From positions 1-47,474 of the forward strand of contig CALXFK010000035.1 of assembly GCA_944387575.1 (NCBI GenBank): DNA of 47,474 nt, read 5' to 3'. A model generated the notes under the pieces. It had not been told where the DNA came from, searched no databases, and was given only the letters and a program-made list of their open reading frames with translations. A program made the position numbers and the translations under genes. Below are positions 7,837 to 17,158 of the stretch, in pieces (position 1 is the stretch's first letter; each line of letters opens with the position of its first letter). This stretch comes from an uncultured Clostridia bacterium (GTDB lineage Bacteria; Bacillota; Clostridia; Oscillospirales; JAAYOS01).

Positions 7837-9231
7837 CTACGCAAGCTCGCGCGTAACGTTACGCAGCCACTTTCCGCTTCTGAACCGCATCATACCCAAC
7901 GCGAACTTTATCGGCTCCTCGCTCATCACCGCGAGGTAGACCCAGAGGATGTCCGCGCCGAGCACCAGTGCCACCACCGACGCGACCGGGATGACCCAGA
8001 GGTACATCGCGCCGACGTCGACGCAGAGCCCGAAGCGCACGTCTCCGCCGCCGCGCAGAATGCCGATGACGAGCGTCGAATTGAACGCGCGGGCGATGCA
8101 GACCACGCTCATGATGGTGAGCATTATCTTCGAGGCGCGTTTCGCACCCTCGGTCAGGTCGAACAGGTTGAAAACATACGGGTCGACGATCGTGAACAGC
8201 GCAAGCAGCAGTATAAGACCGTTGGCAAGTCCGACAAGCAGGCTCACCGCCATCAGCACCCTGCCCAGACTGTACACCTGCTCGCGCGGCGCGCCCGAGC
8301 CTATCTCCTTGCCCACAATGACCGCGGCCGCATTTGCTATCGCGAACATCGCGACGTTTATTATCCTCTCGACGTTGCCCGCGACCGACACCGCCGCAAC
8401 CACGTCGGCGCTGTCCGCCATATGTCCGTATATCACGGTGTAGACCGAGGTGCCGAGACCCCAGAGCGTCTCGTTGAGCATGACCGGCGCCGCATAGCGC
8501 ACAAAATCTCCGAGTATCTCTTTGCCGGGACGGAAGAGGTATTTCGCCATGAAGGTTATAACCCGATCCTTCTTGGCAAACACCATGTGCCCCACCGCGC
8601 ACGCAAGCTCGACTATACGCGCCGCAAGCGTACCGAGCGCCGCGCCCTCGACCCCCATCTCCGGGAAACCGAGCTTTCCGAATATGAATATGTAATTGAA
8701 AATGACATTCGACACCATACCGGCGGCGGTGACCCACGCGCCCACGCGCGGACGCTCGCAGCAGCGCATCGCGCCCACGTACACCGACACGAATGCGTTG
8801 AGCACGTACGAATACGCGACTATCCTTCCGTACCTTACCGCAACGTCGACGAGTTCCGGGTTATTGGTGGTGAGTCCCATTACCCACTCAGGGAATACGA
8901 ATATCACCGTGGCAAACAGCATGGACACTCCGACCGCGAACGCCCAGCTCAGACCCATGACCCTGTTTATCGTCTTTATGTCCCGTTTTCCCCAGTACTG
9001 ACTTATCAGCACCGCGCCTCCGCTCTGGAGACCGAACACGAACAGCATCGCCACCATGAACGGCGTGTTTGCAAGCGAAAGACCGGCAAGCTCATTCTGA
9101 CCGAGTACGCCGACCATCACCGTGTCCACCATTCCCATTGACGATGTGATGAGGTTCTGGAGCATTATTGGCAGCGCGAGAGAACACAGGTTGCGATAGA
9201 ATCCCTTCTCGCGCTGAAAAACTTTAAACAT
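7837..9231 (-). CDS. MATE family efflux transporter
   Basis: This 464-residue protein has about twelve membrane helices arranged as two similar halves, the layout of the MATE family of Na+ or H+ coupled exporters. Typical N-terminal features are the segment LALPIMLQNLITSSMGMVDT, with the conserved Pro, and the later GLQSGGAVLISQYWGKRD. Substrates cannot be predicted; relatives export cationic drugs or metabolites. The ATG at 9231 is preceded by GGGAAGGG. The stop lies 17 nt before the cysteine desulfurase start, and the gene follows an unknown membrane protein on the same strand, separated by a GC-rich hairpin. Confidence 0.93.
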   Translation of the reverse strand: MFKVFQREKGFYRNLCSLALPIMLQNLITSSMGMVDTVMVGVLGQNELAGLSLANTPFMVAMLFVFGLQSGGAVLISQYWGKRDIKTINRVMGLSWAFAVGVSMLFATVIFVFPEWVMGLTTNNPELVDVAVRYGRIVAYSYVLNAFVSVYVGAMRCCERPRVGAWVTAAGMVSNVIFNYIFIFGKLGFPEMGVEGAALGTLAARIVELACAVGHMVFAKKDRVITFMAKYLFRPGKEILGDFVRYAAPVMLNETLWGLGTSVYTVIYGHMADSADVVAAVSVAGNVERIINVAMFAIANAAAVIVGKEIGSGAPREQVYSLGRVLMAVSLLVGLANGLILLLALFTIVDPYVFNLFDLTEGAKRASKIMLTIMSVVCIARAFNSTLVIGILRGGGDVRFGLCVDVGAMYLWVIPVASVVALVLGADILWVYLAVMSEEPIKFALGMMRFRSGKWLRNVTRELA

Positions 9232-9246
9232 TTTATTTCCCTTCCC

Positions 9247-9268
9247 GGGCGGGGAGCGCCCCCCGCCC
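9247..9268 (-). terminator. GC-rich hairpin between MATE gene and upstream membrane protein
   Basis: GGGCGGGG (9247-9254) pairs perfectly with CCCCGCCC (9261-9268) around a 6-nt loop. It lies just after the stop of the gene ending at 9290 and before the MATE start. On the minus strand no T-run follows, so it may be a weak terminator, a processing site or an mRNA-stabilising hairpin. Confidence 0.4.
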
Positions 9269-9289
9269 TTTCGTGTTATATTCTTGTTT

Positions 9290-10198
9290 TTAATTTCGGT
9301 ATGTGTGGTTCTTCATGACTCGGGTGGTATACAGAGTCTCGCGCAGAATGTACCTCTTCGTGTACACCTGTTTCCGTTCCTTATACACTCCATCCTCGGC
9401 GAGCTCCGCGTCTATCTGGCGGCAGACCGCGTCGAGGTCCTCAGCGAAGTGCGCAAGTACGACATAGTTTATGTGCAGGCGCGGATTTATCACACATGCG
9501 AGCGTATATACAAAGAACGCCGGGAAGAGAAGCGTAAATATTATAATAAGAGCAAAATCTCCACCCTCGTCGTCCACAGCGATACCACGCAGGTCGAGAC
9601 ACCAGTTCGAAAGCGTCCCGCCCGCCTCGGCTGTGAGCCCGAGGTCGTGACCAATATACATCGGCAGCTCTATGAACACCGCCTTCTGCACCGGTATACC
9701 CGCCTCTGGGTCGATGTAGGTCGGCACTATCGCGGCATACTCGTTTTCGCCAATAGTGACCACCATTATCCGGTTCTCTACGCTCTCCGGATAGCTCCCG
9801 TCCGCGTTCTGCTCGACAAGAAGCCGCGAACCGTCCGTCGCCGCCGTGTACCCTATCCCGGTCTCACGCACAGCGTCCGGTATGAACTTGAACCGGTAAT
9901 ACATCCCGCTGCGGTAAACCTCGTCGAGCCGCAGCATCGGCGGGGTGGTCACCCCGTATGCAGCGCAGTCGAACGGCTCGCTCTGTGGCTCTATCTCAAG
10001 CGCATGAGTATCCGCCGCAAAGGTCTGTTCCACCAGTGCATGACCGGATGACACCGCATTCGGAAAGTATATCGCGGCACCTCTCATGTACATCACGTAG
10101 AGCACTATGAGTGCGGTCGCCCAAAACAGGGTCGCAATCGCGTTCATGCGCGTCCTTCGATACAGGTACCCCTTATATTTCACTTTCAGTTTACCCAT
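9290..10198 (-). CDS. Unknown two-helix membrane protein
   Basis: I do not recognise this 302-residue protein. A basic N-terminus (KVKYKGYLYRRTR) precedes a membrane helix at about 20-42. A large, presumably extracytoplasmic, region of about 170 residues follows; it contains few cysteines and shows beta-rich patches such as YYRFKF and NRIMVVTIGENEYAAIVP. A second helix sits at about 215-240, and a cytoplasmic tail of about 60 residues is rich in Tyr, Lys and Arg. The ATG is preceded by AAGGAGAG and lies 34 nt after yifB, so it is probably co-transcribed with yifB. There is no signal peptidase site, so it should be anchored at both helices. No function is proposed. Confidence 0.8.
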   Translation of the reverse strand: MGKLKVKYKGYLYRRTRMNAIATLFWATALIVLYVMYMRGAAIYFPNAVSSGHALVEQTFAADTHALEIEPQSEPFDCAAYGVTTPPMLRLDEVYRSGMYYRFKFIPDAVRETGIGYTAATDGSRLLVEQNADGSYPESVENRIMVVTIGENEYAAIVPTYIDPEAGIPVQKAVFIELPMYIGHDLGLTAEAGGTLSNWCLDLRGIAVDDEGGDFALIIIFTLLFPAFFVYTLACVINPRLHINYVVLAHFAEDLDAVCRQIDAELAEDGVYKERKQVYTKRYILRETLYTTRVMKNHTYRN

Positions 10199-10232
10199 GA
10201 AGTCTCTCCTTTTCCTGCTCGTCCACCGGCGG

Positions 10233-11759
10233 TCACCGCCCGGATTCTCTGTACTGCAACGCCTCGGCTATGTGTACGGCGGTTATCTGCTCCGACCCAT
10301 CGAGATCTGCTATCGTCCTGGCTACCCGGAGGATCCTGTCATATGAGCGCGCAGTGAGACCTAGCCGGTCGAACGCCGACTTCACAAGTTTCCCGCCCGC
10401 CTCGTCCGGAACGCAGGTCTCTGCGATCACGCTCGACGGCACGTCCGCATTGCAGGTCACTCCGTAGCTACGCCACCGCTCCTCGGCTATCCCCCGCGCT
10501 CTTTTGACGCGAGCACGTATCTCCTCCGATGACTCGCCTTCGCCCCGTCTCGTAAGCTCCTCATACTCGAGCGCGGGCACCTCTATATGTATGTCTATGC
10601 GATCGAGCAGCGGACCGCTTATCCGGCTCCGATAGCTCTCTCGCTGTGCCTCGGTACAGGTGCACTCGTGCTTCGGGTGCCCGTACCACCCGCAACGGCA
10701 CGGGTTCATAGCGCAAACAAGCATGAAGCGCGCCGGGTAGGAGACGCTTCCCGATACCCTGGTTATCGTAATCTCCCCATTTTCGAGCGGCTGACGCAGG
10801 CACTCAAGCGTCACACGGTTGAACTCAGGCAGCTCGTCGAGGAAAAGTACCCCGCCGTGCGCCATCGCAAGCTCGCCCGGACGCGGCGGCCACCGGCTGC
10901 CTCCGCCTGCAAGACCAGCCGTCGAGATGGTGTGGTGCGGCGAACGGAACGGGCGCTCGGTCACAAGACCGCCCCGGTGCATCCCCGCCGCCGAGTGTAT
11001 CTTCGTGACCTCTATCGCCTCAGCACGGCTCATCTCGGGAAGAATGGTCGGTATGCGCTTTGCAAGCATACTCTTACCCGAACCAGGAGGACCACACATC
11101 AGTATGTTATGTCCGCCCGCGGCTGCTATCTCGATGGCACGCTTTGCGGGTGCCTGCCCCTTCACGTCCGAAAAGTCGACCCCGGAAAACACCGATCGCT
11201 CGGGCGGCTCTGACCGGGTGACCGGCTCGAGCATACGCCTGCCGGAGAGATGCTCCGCTATCTCGTCGGCGCGACTCGCGGCATACACGACTATCCCGTC
11301 CGCCTCCGCCGCCTCAGCGGCGTTCTCATATGGCACGAATATCTGCTTCAGACCCGCCTCCGCCGCAGCTATCGCCATCGACAGCACCCCGCTTACCGGG
11401 CGCAGTTCACCTCCGAGCGCAAGCTCCCCGATGAACGCAGCGTCGTCCGGCGCCACGAAATCGTCGGTAAACGCGCTCAGGATACCGAGAAATATTGGCA
11501 GGTCATAAGTAGGTCCCTCCTTGCGGAGGTCTGCCGGGGCGAGGTTCACGGTTATCCTGCTCACCGGGAACCCGTACCCACAACTCCGCATCGCCGCCCG
11601 CACCCGCTCGCGACTCTCTCTGACCGCCGCGTCCGGAAGCCCAACAATGTCAAACGCCGGAAGTCCCTGTCCTAGATAGGTCTCCACCGTGACCACATAC
11701 CCGCTTATGCCGAATATGCCCAAAGACTTTATTCTGCTCAGCAGTGGACACTCCCCCAT
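10233..11759 (-). CDS. yifB: YifB/ComM-family Mg-chelatase-like AAA+ ATPase
   Basis: This 508-residue protein has an N-terminal domain with the Lon-protease-like fold (about 10-170, containing FDIVGLPDAAVRESRERVRAA). A Mg-chelatase-type AAA+ domain follows, with Walker A GPPGSGKS at about 223-230, Walker B in GGVLFLDELPEF and arginine finger-type SGPLLDRIDI. Four cysteines in the stretch MNPCRCGWYG and ECTC match the family zinc-like site. ComM homologues are branch-migration helicases that extend integration of incoming DNA during transformation, and comEC lies elsewhere in this window. I chose the ATG at 11759 (AAGG 5 nt upstream) over a GTG at 11765. A TTGCGC-N17-TATAAT promoter precedes it. 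Confidence 0.93.
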   Translation of the reverse strand: MGECPLLSRIKSLGIFGISGYVVTVETYLGQGLPAFDIVGLPDAAVRESRERVRAAMRSCGYGFPVSRITVNLAPADLRKEGPTYDLPIFLGILSAFTDDFVAPDDAAFIGELALGGELRPVSGVLSMAIAAAEAGLKQIFVPYENAAEAAEADGIVVYAASRADEIAEHLSGRRMLEPVTRSEPPERSVFSGVDFSDVKGQAPAKRAIEIAAAGGHNILMCGPPGSGKSMLAKRIPTILPEMSRAEAIEVTKIHSAAGMHRGGLVTERPFRSPHHTISTAGLAGGGSRWPPRPGELAMAHGGVLFLDELPEFNRVTLECLRQPLENGEITITRVSGSVSYPARFMLVCAMNPCRCGWYGHPKHECTCTEAQRESYRSRISGPLLDRIDIHIEVPALEYEELTRRGEGESSEEIRARVKRARGIAEERWRSYGVTCNADVPSSVIAETCVPDEAGGKLVKSAFDRLGLTARSYDRILRVARTIADLDGSEQITAVHIAEALQYRESGR

Positions 11760-11788
11760 TCTCACCTTACCTTGATCATCATGCCGTT

Positions 11789-11817
11789 ATTATACATTAG
11801 TTTGGCTCATTGCGCAA
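11789..11817 (-). promoter_or_regulatory. Sigma-A promoter of yifB
   Basis: Read on the minus strand, -35 TTGCGC (11812-11817), a 17-bp spacer and a perfect -10 TATAAT (11789-11794) precede the yifB start by 29 bp. It is divergent from the nifJ promoter. Confidence 0.78.
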
Positions 11818-11885
11818 GCCGCAAACGGCTCTAGAAATGCGGTATGGATATTTCCGCTAAAAATATTTTATTCAGATTTTTTCTG

Positions 11886-11914
11886 TTTACATATTGCGAA
11901 AAGAGTGATAAAAT
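11886..11914 (+). promoter_or_regulatory. Sigma-A promoter of nifJ
   Basis: TTTACA (11886-11891), a 17-bp spacer and TAAAAT (11909-11914). Transcription would start near 11921 and give a leader of about 93 nt. Confidence 0.75.
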
Positions 11915-11968
11915 CAGTCTGAACGGTTATGTCCGCAAAGCGCGGGCACTCCGCACCTATCACATACG

Positions 11969-11991
11969 AGGGGGACCGGTCAGGACCCCTT
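11969..11991 (+). other. Imperfect hairpin in the nifJ leader
   Basis: GGGG (11971-11974) pairs with CCCC (11986-11989), then an A-A mismatch, then CC with GG around a GGTCA loop. It ends just before the AAGGAGG ribosome site. It could affect translation or mRNA stability; it has too few Ts after it to be a good terminator. Confidence 0.4.
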
Positions 11992-12013
11992 TAAAATGCA
12001 AGGAGGATAACCA

Positions 12014-15000
12014 ATGGCACGTAAGAAGAAAACCATGGACGGCAACAACGCTGCGGCGCACGTATCATATGCGTTCACCGAGGTAGCGGGCATCTACCCG
12101 ATAACTCCGTCCAGCCCGATGGCCGACTATGTCGACCAGTGGGCAGCCGCCGGACAGAAGAACATATTCGGCACCACCGTTAAGGTGGCTGAGATGCAGT
12201 CCGAGGCTGGTGCTGCAGGTACCGTCCACGGCTCGCTTGCCGCGGGCGCGCTGACTACCACCTACACCGCTTCCCAGGGTCTGCTCCTGATGATACCGAA
12301 CATGTACAAGATCGCGGGCGAGCTGCTCCCCGCCGTGTTCCACGTGTCCGCAAGAACGGTCGCCTCCCACGCCCTGAACATTTTCGGCGACCACTCCGAC
12401 GTCATGGCGTGCCGCCAGACCGGTTTTGCCATGCTCGCAGAGACCAACACTCAGGAGGTCATGGACCTCGGCGCGGTCGCTCACCTCGCCGCTATCAAGG
12501 GTCGCGTTCCCTTCCTGAACTTCTTCGACGGATTCCGTACATCCCACGAGCTCCAGAAGATAGAGGTCTGGGACTATGACGACCTGCGCGACATGGTCGA
12601 TATGGATGCCGTCGCGGCTTTCCGCGCCCGCGCTCTCAACCCGGATCACCCGGTCATGCGCGGCTCGCACGAGAACGGCGACATCTTCTTCCAGCACCGT
12701 GAGGCGTGCAACAAGTACTACGACGCGGTGCCCGGCATCGTCGAGGAGTATATGGACAAGGTCAATGCCAAGCTCGGCACCGACTACAAGCTCTTCAACT
12801 ACTACGGCGCTCCGGATGCCGACCGCGTCATAATCGCGATGGGCTCGATATGCGACGTGGCTGAGGAGGTCATCGACTACCTCTGCGCCAAGGGTGAGAA
12901 GGTCGGTCTTGTCAAGGTCCGTCTGTACCGTCCGTTTGCTGCCGACCGTCTGCTCGCCGCCATCCCGGCGACCGCAAAGAAGATAGCGGTCCTCGACCGT
13001 ACCAAGGAACCGGGCGCTCTGGGCGAGCCGCTCTACATGGACGTCGCGGCAGCTCTCGCCGCCGCCGGCAACAAGGCTATACTCGTTGGCGGACGTTACG
13101 GTCTCGGTTCGAAGGACACCCCGCCGTCCAGCGTCTTTGCAGTATACAAGGAGCTTGCCAAGGACGCTCCGCGTCACGGCTTCACGCTCGGCATCGTTGA
13201 CGACGTCACCGGGCTTTCGCTTCCGGAAGAGGAGTCGCCGAACACCGCCGCTCCCGGCACCATCGAGTGCAAGTTCTGGGGTCTCGGCGGAGACGGCACC
13301 GTCGGCGCCAACAAGAACTCGATAAAGATCATCGGCGACTACACCGATAAGTACGTCCAGGCTTACTTCCAGTACGACTCGAAGAAGACCGGCGGTGTCA
13401 CCATTTCGCACCTGCGCTTTGGCGACAACCCGATCAAGAGCCCCTACTATATAAACAAAGCCGACTTCGTCGCCTGCCACAACCCGTCCTACGTCACCAA
13501 GGGCTTCAAGATGGTCAACGACGTCAAGCCGGGCGGCGTGTTCCTCATCAACTGCCAGTGGAACTTCGAGGAGCTTGAGCATCACCTCAACGCCGAGGCG
13601 AAGCGCTACATCGCGAGGAACAACATCCAGCTCTACACCATCAACGCCATCGATCTCGCCATCGAGATAGGCATGGGCAAGCGCACCAACACCATTCTCC
13701 AGTCCGCATTCTTCACCCTCGCTGCGATCATGCCCCAGGAAGAGGCTATCCAGCACATGAAGGACGCCGCGACCAAGAGCTACCTGCGCAAGGGTCAGGA
13801 CATCGTCGACATGAACCACAAGGCAATCGACGCCGGCGCCACCGCATTTGTCAAGGTGGACGTGCCCGCCTCCTGGGCTGACGCCGTGGATAGCACCGAG
13901 GACGTCACTCTCGTCGGCGCTCCCAAGCTCGTCAAGATGGTCAAGGAGATCCTCAACCCGGTCGACAAGATGGACGGCGACAGACTCCCGGTCTCCGCGT
14001 TCGTCGACCATGTGGACGGCACCTTCGAGCAGGGCGCTTCCGCCTACGAGAAGCGCGGCGTTGCGGTCACCGTTCCGAAGTGGAACGCTGAGAAGTGCGC
14101 ACAGTGCAACATGTGCTCCTACGTCTGCCCGCACGCCACCATCCGTCCGTTCGCTCTGAATGCCGACGATATGGCAGCCGCACCCGCCACCCTCGAGCAC
14201 GTTCCGTTCAAGGCTGGCAAGGGCAAGGGTCTGTACGACTACGCCATCGTCGTCTCGCCGCTCGACTGCATGGGCTGCGGCGTCTGCGTGGGCGCATGCC
14301 CGACCGGCGCTATCACTATGGTCCCGCAGGAAGAGGTCGCCGCTTCCCAGGAGGCGTTCGACTTTGCGGTCGCCAACATCAGCGAGAAGCCCGAGACTAT
14401 CGACAACACCGTCAAGGGCAGCCAGTTCCGCAAGCCGCTGCTTGAGTTCTCCGGCTCCTGCGCAGGCTGCGCCGAGACCGCGTATGCCCGCCTGATAACC
14501 CAGCTCTTCGGCGACAGAATGTTCATCTCCAACGCGACCGGATGCTCCTCCATCTGGGGCGGTCCTGCCGCTACTTCCCCGTACACCGTCGACAAGGACG
14601 GTCACGGACCCGCATGGGCAAACTCGCTCTTCGAGGACAACGCCGAGCACGGCTACGGCATGCTCCTCGCCACCGAGCACCGCCGCGACGCTCTCGCAAA
14701 GACGGTTTCGGAGCTCGTTCTGTGCGACGACTGCGCTCCCGAACTCAGGGATGCAGGCAAGAAGTGGCTTGACGCCATGAACGACGGCGAAGCCTCCAAG
14801 GCTGCCGGCGCCGAGCTCGTTGTTGCCTGCGAAGCCAACATCATGGACGGCTGCCCCTGCAAAGCCTGCTATCTCGCAAACGAGATACTCGCCGAGAAGG
14901 ACATGCTCACCAAGAAGTCGGTCTGGATATTCGGCGGCGACGGCTGGGCTTACGACATCGGATTCGGCGGTCTTGACCACGTGCTTGCAAGCGGCAAGGA

Positions 15001-15571
15001 CGTCAACGTCATGGTCTTCGACACCGAGGTCTACTCGAACACCGGCGGACAGGCTTCCAAGGCTTCACAGATCGGTCAGGTCGCTCAGTTCGCGGCTGCC
15101 GGTAAGGCGGTTGCAAAGAAGAGCCTTGCCGAGATAGCTATGTCCTACGGCTATGTCTACGTCGCTCAGGTCGCTATGGGCGCCAACCCGGCTCAGACCC
15201 TCAAGGCTATTGCCGAGGCTGAGGCTTATCCGGGACCGTCGCTCGTCATCGGCTACGCCCCCTGCGAGATGCACAGCATCAAGGGCGGCATGGTCAACTG
15301 CCAGAAGGAAATGAAGAAGGCAGTCGATTGCGGCTACTGGAACATGTTCCGCTTCAACCCGGCGCTCAAGGAAGAGGGCAAGAATCCGTTCACCCTCGAC
15401 AGCAAGGCTCCGGCTGGCGGTTACCGCGAGTTCCTGATGAACGAGGCGCGCTACTCCGCGCTCACCCGTTCCTTCCCCGAGAACGCAGAGAAGCTCTTCT
15501 CCCAGTCGGAGGAGAATGCAAAGGCTCGTTACGAGCACCTGCAGAAGCTCTCCGCTCTCTACGGCGAATAA
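12014..15571 (+). CDS. nifJ: Pyruvate:ferredoxin (flavodoxin) oxidoreductase
   Basis: This 1185-residue single-chain PFOR oxidises pyruvate with CoA to acetyl-CoA and CO2, passing electrons to ferredoxin; it is a central enzyme of anaerobic fermentation. All domains are in one chain: the N-terminal pyruvate-binding domain with YPITPSSPM (about 27-35), the CoA domain, the gamma domain, an inserted 2[4Fe-4S] ferredoxin domain with CAQCNMCSYVCP (about 695) and CMGCGVCVGACP (about 752), and the C-terminal thiamine-diphosphate domain with CAGCAE (about 816), GDGWAYDIG (about 975) and the NTGGQ motif. AAGGAGG lies 7 nt before the ATG. It is monocistronic, with its own promoter and a strong hairpin after it. 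Codons are mostly C- or G-ending, as in a highly expressed gene. Confidence 0.98.
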   Translation: MARKKKTMDGNNAAAHVSYAFTEVAGIYPITPSSPMADYVDQWAAAGQKNIFGTTVKVAEMQSEAGAAGTVHGSLAAGALTTTYTASQGLLLMIPNMYKIAGELLPAVFHVSARTVASHALNIFGDHSDVMACRQTGFAMLAETNTQEVMDLGAVAHLAAIKGRVPFLNFFDGFRTSHELQKIEVWDYDDLRDMVDMDAVAAFRARALNPDHPVMRGSHENGDIFFQHREACNKYYDAVPGIVEEYMDKVNAKLGTDYKLFNYYGAPDADRVIIAMGSICDVAEEVIDYLCAKGEKVGLVKVRLYRPFAADRLLAAIPATAKKIAVLDRTKEPGALGEPLYMDVAAALAAAGNKAILVGGRYGLGSKDTPPSSVFAVYKELAKDAPRHGFTLGIVDDVTGLSLPEEESPNTAAPGTIECKFWGLGGDGTVGANKNSIKIIGDYTDKYVQAYFQYDSKKTGGVTISHLRFGDNPIKSPYYINKADFVACHNPSYVTKGFKMVNDVKPGGVFLINCQWNFEELEHHLNAEAKRYIARNNIQLYTINAIDLAIEIGMGKRTNTILQSAFFTLAAIMPQEEAIQHMKDAATKSYLRKGQDIVDMNHKAIDAGATAFVKVDVPASWADAVDSTEDVTLVGAPKLVKMVKEILNPVDKMDGDRLPVSAFVDHVDGTFEQGASAYEKRGVAVTVPKWNAEKCAQCNMCSYVCPHATIRPFALNADDMAAAPATLEHVPFKAGKGKGLYDYAIVVSPLDCMGCGVCVGACPTGAITMVPQEEVAASQEAFDFAVANISEKPETIDNTVKGSQFRKPLLEFSGSCAGCAETAYARLITQLFGDRMFISNATGCSSIWGGPAATSPYTVDKDGHGPAWANSLFEDNAEHGYGMLLATEHRRDALAKTVSELVLCDDCAPELRDAGKKWLDAMNDGEASKAAGAELVVACEANIMDGCPCKACYLANEILAEKDMLTKKSVWIFGGDGWAYDIGFGGLDHVLASGKDVNVMVFDTEVYSNTGGQASKASQIGQVAQFAAAGKAVAKKSLAEIAMSYGYVYVAQVAMGANPAQTLKAIAEAEAYPGPSLVIGYAPCEMHSIKGGMVNCQKEMKKAVDCGYWNMFRFNPALKEEGKNPFTLDSKAPAGGYREFLMNEARYSALTRSFPENAEKLFSQSEENAKARYEHLQKLSALYGE

Positions 15572-15588
15572 TTCCATCACACGTACTG

Positions 15589-15634
15589 CGAGGAGACCGG
15601 CGGCGCCGGTCTCCTCGGGCTGTAAGAGCCTTTT
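15589..15634 (+). terminator. Terminator after nifJ
   Basis: A perfect 13-bp stem (15589-15601 with 15605-15617, loop GGC) is followed by a second small stem (GGCT/AGCC) and TTTT ending at 15634. The T-run follows the second stem, so termination may use the tandem structure. Confidence 0.75.
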
Positions 15635-15701
15635 CCATCCCCCGCCGCACCTGCCCCATGCGCACACCCCCTCCCCCGCATGTCAATCTGCCTAAGCGGC
15701 A

Positions 15702-15719
15702 ACCGTATAATTATTCATA
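15702..15719 (+). promoter_or_regulatory. Weak upstream ARG box (ArgR operator)
   Basis: The sequence CGTAT-AATT-ATTCA (15704-15717) matches the ARG box TGAAT-WWWW-ATTCA at 3 of 5 left-arm bases, all four central A/T positions and all five right-arm bases. It lies about 20 bp upstream of the argG -35. ArgR operators commonly occur in pairs. Confidence 0.5.
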
Positions 15720-15736
15720 TTTTTGCATATTTCCTC

Positions 15737-15764
15737 TTGCATTTGGCGGAACGGATGGTATAAT
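15737..15764 (+). promoter_or_regulatory. Sigma-A promoter of argG
   Basis: TTGCAT (15737-15742), a 16-bp spacer and a perfect TATAAT (15759-15764), 45 bp before the argG start. Confidence 0.82.
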
Positions 15765-15775
15765 ACAGAGCATAA

Positions 15776-15793
15776 AATGAATATTGATTCAGT
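15776..15793 (+). promoter_or_regulatory. Strong ARG box (ArgR operator) of argG
   Basis: The 14-bp core TGAATATTGATTCA (15778-15791) is a perfect inverted repeat of the arms TGAAT and ATTCA with a 4-bp centre. It fits the ArgR/AhrC consensus WNTGAATWWWWATTCANW at 17 of 18 positions, with one G in the centre. It lies just downstream of the -10, where a bound arginine-ArgR hexamer would block transcription. Confidence 0.8.
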
Positions 15794-15808
15794 GAGGAGC
15801 GTTGATTC

Positions 15809-17032
15809 ATGGATAAGAGCAAAATAAAGAAGGTCGTCCTTGCCTACTCCGGCGGACTTGACACCTCGATAATCATTCCGTGGCTGAAGGAGAACTACAA
15901 CAACTGCGAGGTCATCGCGGTGAGCGGCAACGTCGGTCAGGCGGACGAGCTGGAGGGGCTGGAGGAGAAGGCTATAAAGACCGGCGCTTCCAAGATATAC
16001 ATAGAGGATCTCACCGAAGAGTATGTAAACGACTTCATAATCCCGACGATGAAGGCGGGCGCAATGTATGAGGAGTACCTGCTCGGCACATCTCATGCGC
16101 GTCCTGTCATCGCAAAGAGGCTTGTCGAGATAGCGAAGGCGGAGGGCGCGGATGCCATCTGCCACGGCTGCACCGGAAAGGGCAACGACCAGGTGCGTTT
16201 TGAGCTGACGATAAAGCACTTTGCGCCGGATATGCCGATAATCGCGCCGTGGCGCGAGTGGTCGCTGAAGTCGCGTGAGGAGGAGATCGAGTACGCCGAG
16301 GCGCACAACATCCCGCTCAAGATAAACCGCGAGACCAACTACTCCAAGGACAAGAACCTCTGGCATCTCAGCCACGAGGGTCTCGACCTCGAGGACACCG
16401 GCAACGAGCCGCAGTACGAGAAAAAGGGCTTCCTCGAGATGGGCGTCTCCCCGATCGACGCCCCCGACAAGCCGACCTACGTCACCATCGGGTTCGACAA
16501 GGGCGTCCCGGTCTCGCTGGACGACAAGCCGATGAGCGCAAAGGAGATAATCCTCGAGCTGAACAAGCTGGGCGGCGCGAACGGCATTGGGCTTCTCGAC
16601 ATCGTTGAGAACCGCCTTGTCGGCATGAAGTGCCGCGGCGTGTACGAGACTCCCGGCGGCGCGATACTCTACAAGGCGCACAGCGTCCTTGAGAGCATCT
16701 GCCTTGACAAGTACACCATGCACAAGAAGCAGGAACTTGCCATCACCTTCGGCGAGCTTGTGTACAACGGTCAGTGGTTCACCCCGCTGCGCGAGGCGCT
16801 CAGCGCGTTTGTTGACAAGACGCAGGAGACGGTCACCGGAAAGGTTCGCCTCAAACTGTACAAGGGCAACATGATAAACGCCGGCGTCTGGAGCGACTAT
16901 TCACTGTACAGCGAGGAGATCGCCACCTTTGGCGAAAGCGACTACGACCAGTGCGACTCCGCCGGCTTCATCAACCTCTACGGGCTGCCGATAAAGGTCC
17001 AGGCGCTCGTCGATGCAAAGAACAAGAAATAA
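15809..17032 (+). CDS. argG: Argininosuccinate synthase
   Basis: This 407-residue enzyme joins citrulline and aspartate, using ATP, to give argininosuccinate, the penultimate step of arginine biosynthesis. The ATP pyrophosphatase loop SGGLDTS is at 14-20, and the later [13 protein letters not shown] and [13 protein letters not shown] segments are typical of the type found in Bacillus and Clostridia. GAGGAG lies 9 nt before the ATG. Unusually, argH does not follow: the gene is alone between its own promoter with ARG boxes and a strong terminator. The remaining arginine genes must be elsewhere. Confidence 0.98.
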   Translation: MDKSKIKKVVLAYSGGLDTSIIIPWLKENYNNCEVIAVSGNVGQADELEGLEEKAIKTGASKIYIEDLTEEYVNDFIIPTMKAGAMYEEYLLGTSHARPVIAKRLVEIAKAEGADAICHGCTGKGNDQVRFELTIKHFAPDMPIIAPWREWSLKSREEEIEYAEAHNIPLKINRETNYSKDKNLWHLSHEGLDLEDTGNEPQYEKKGFLEMGVSPIDAPDKPTYVTIGFDKGVPVSLDDKPMSAKEIILELNKLGGANGIGLLDIVENRLVGMKCRGVYETPGGAILYKAHSVLESICLDKYTMHKKQELAITFGELVYNGQWFTPLREALSAFVDKTQETVTGKVRLKLYKGNMINAGVWSDYSLYSEEIATFGESDYDQCDSAGFINLYGLPIKVQALVDAKNKK

Positions 17033-17047
17033 TTCGTTTCCCCCCAT

Positions 17048-17080
17048 GGGCGCCGCTCCGCGGCGCCCGTTTTCTTTTTT
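17048..17080 (+). terminator. Rho-independent terminator of argG
   Basis: A perfect 9-bp stem GGGCGCCGC/GCGGCGCCC (17048-17056 with 17060-17068, loop TCC) is followed by a T-rich run (17070-17080). Confidence 0.92.
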
Positions 17081-17158
17081 CCGTCCGGGAAAACGGTGAG
17101 ACGGCGTGAGCGGCTCTACTCTTAGGGGGAGCCGGGAGCCAATCTTTGCACATTCCTC

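Noticed and set aside
12065-14980. Open frame of 971 codons on the minus strand opposite nifJ
   Set aside because: It is antisense to an unmistakable PFOR and arises from strong G/C bias at third codon positions. Its translation is repetitive and matches no family.
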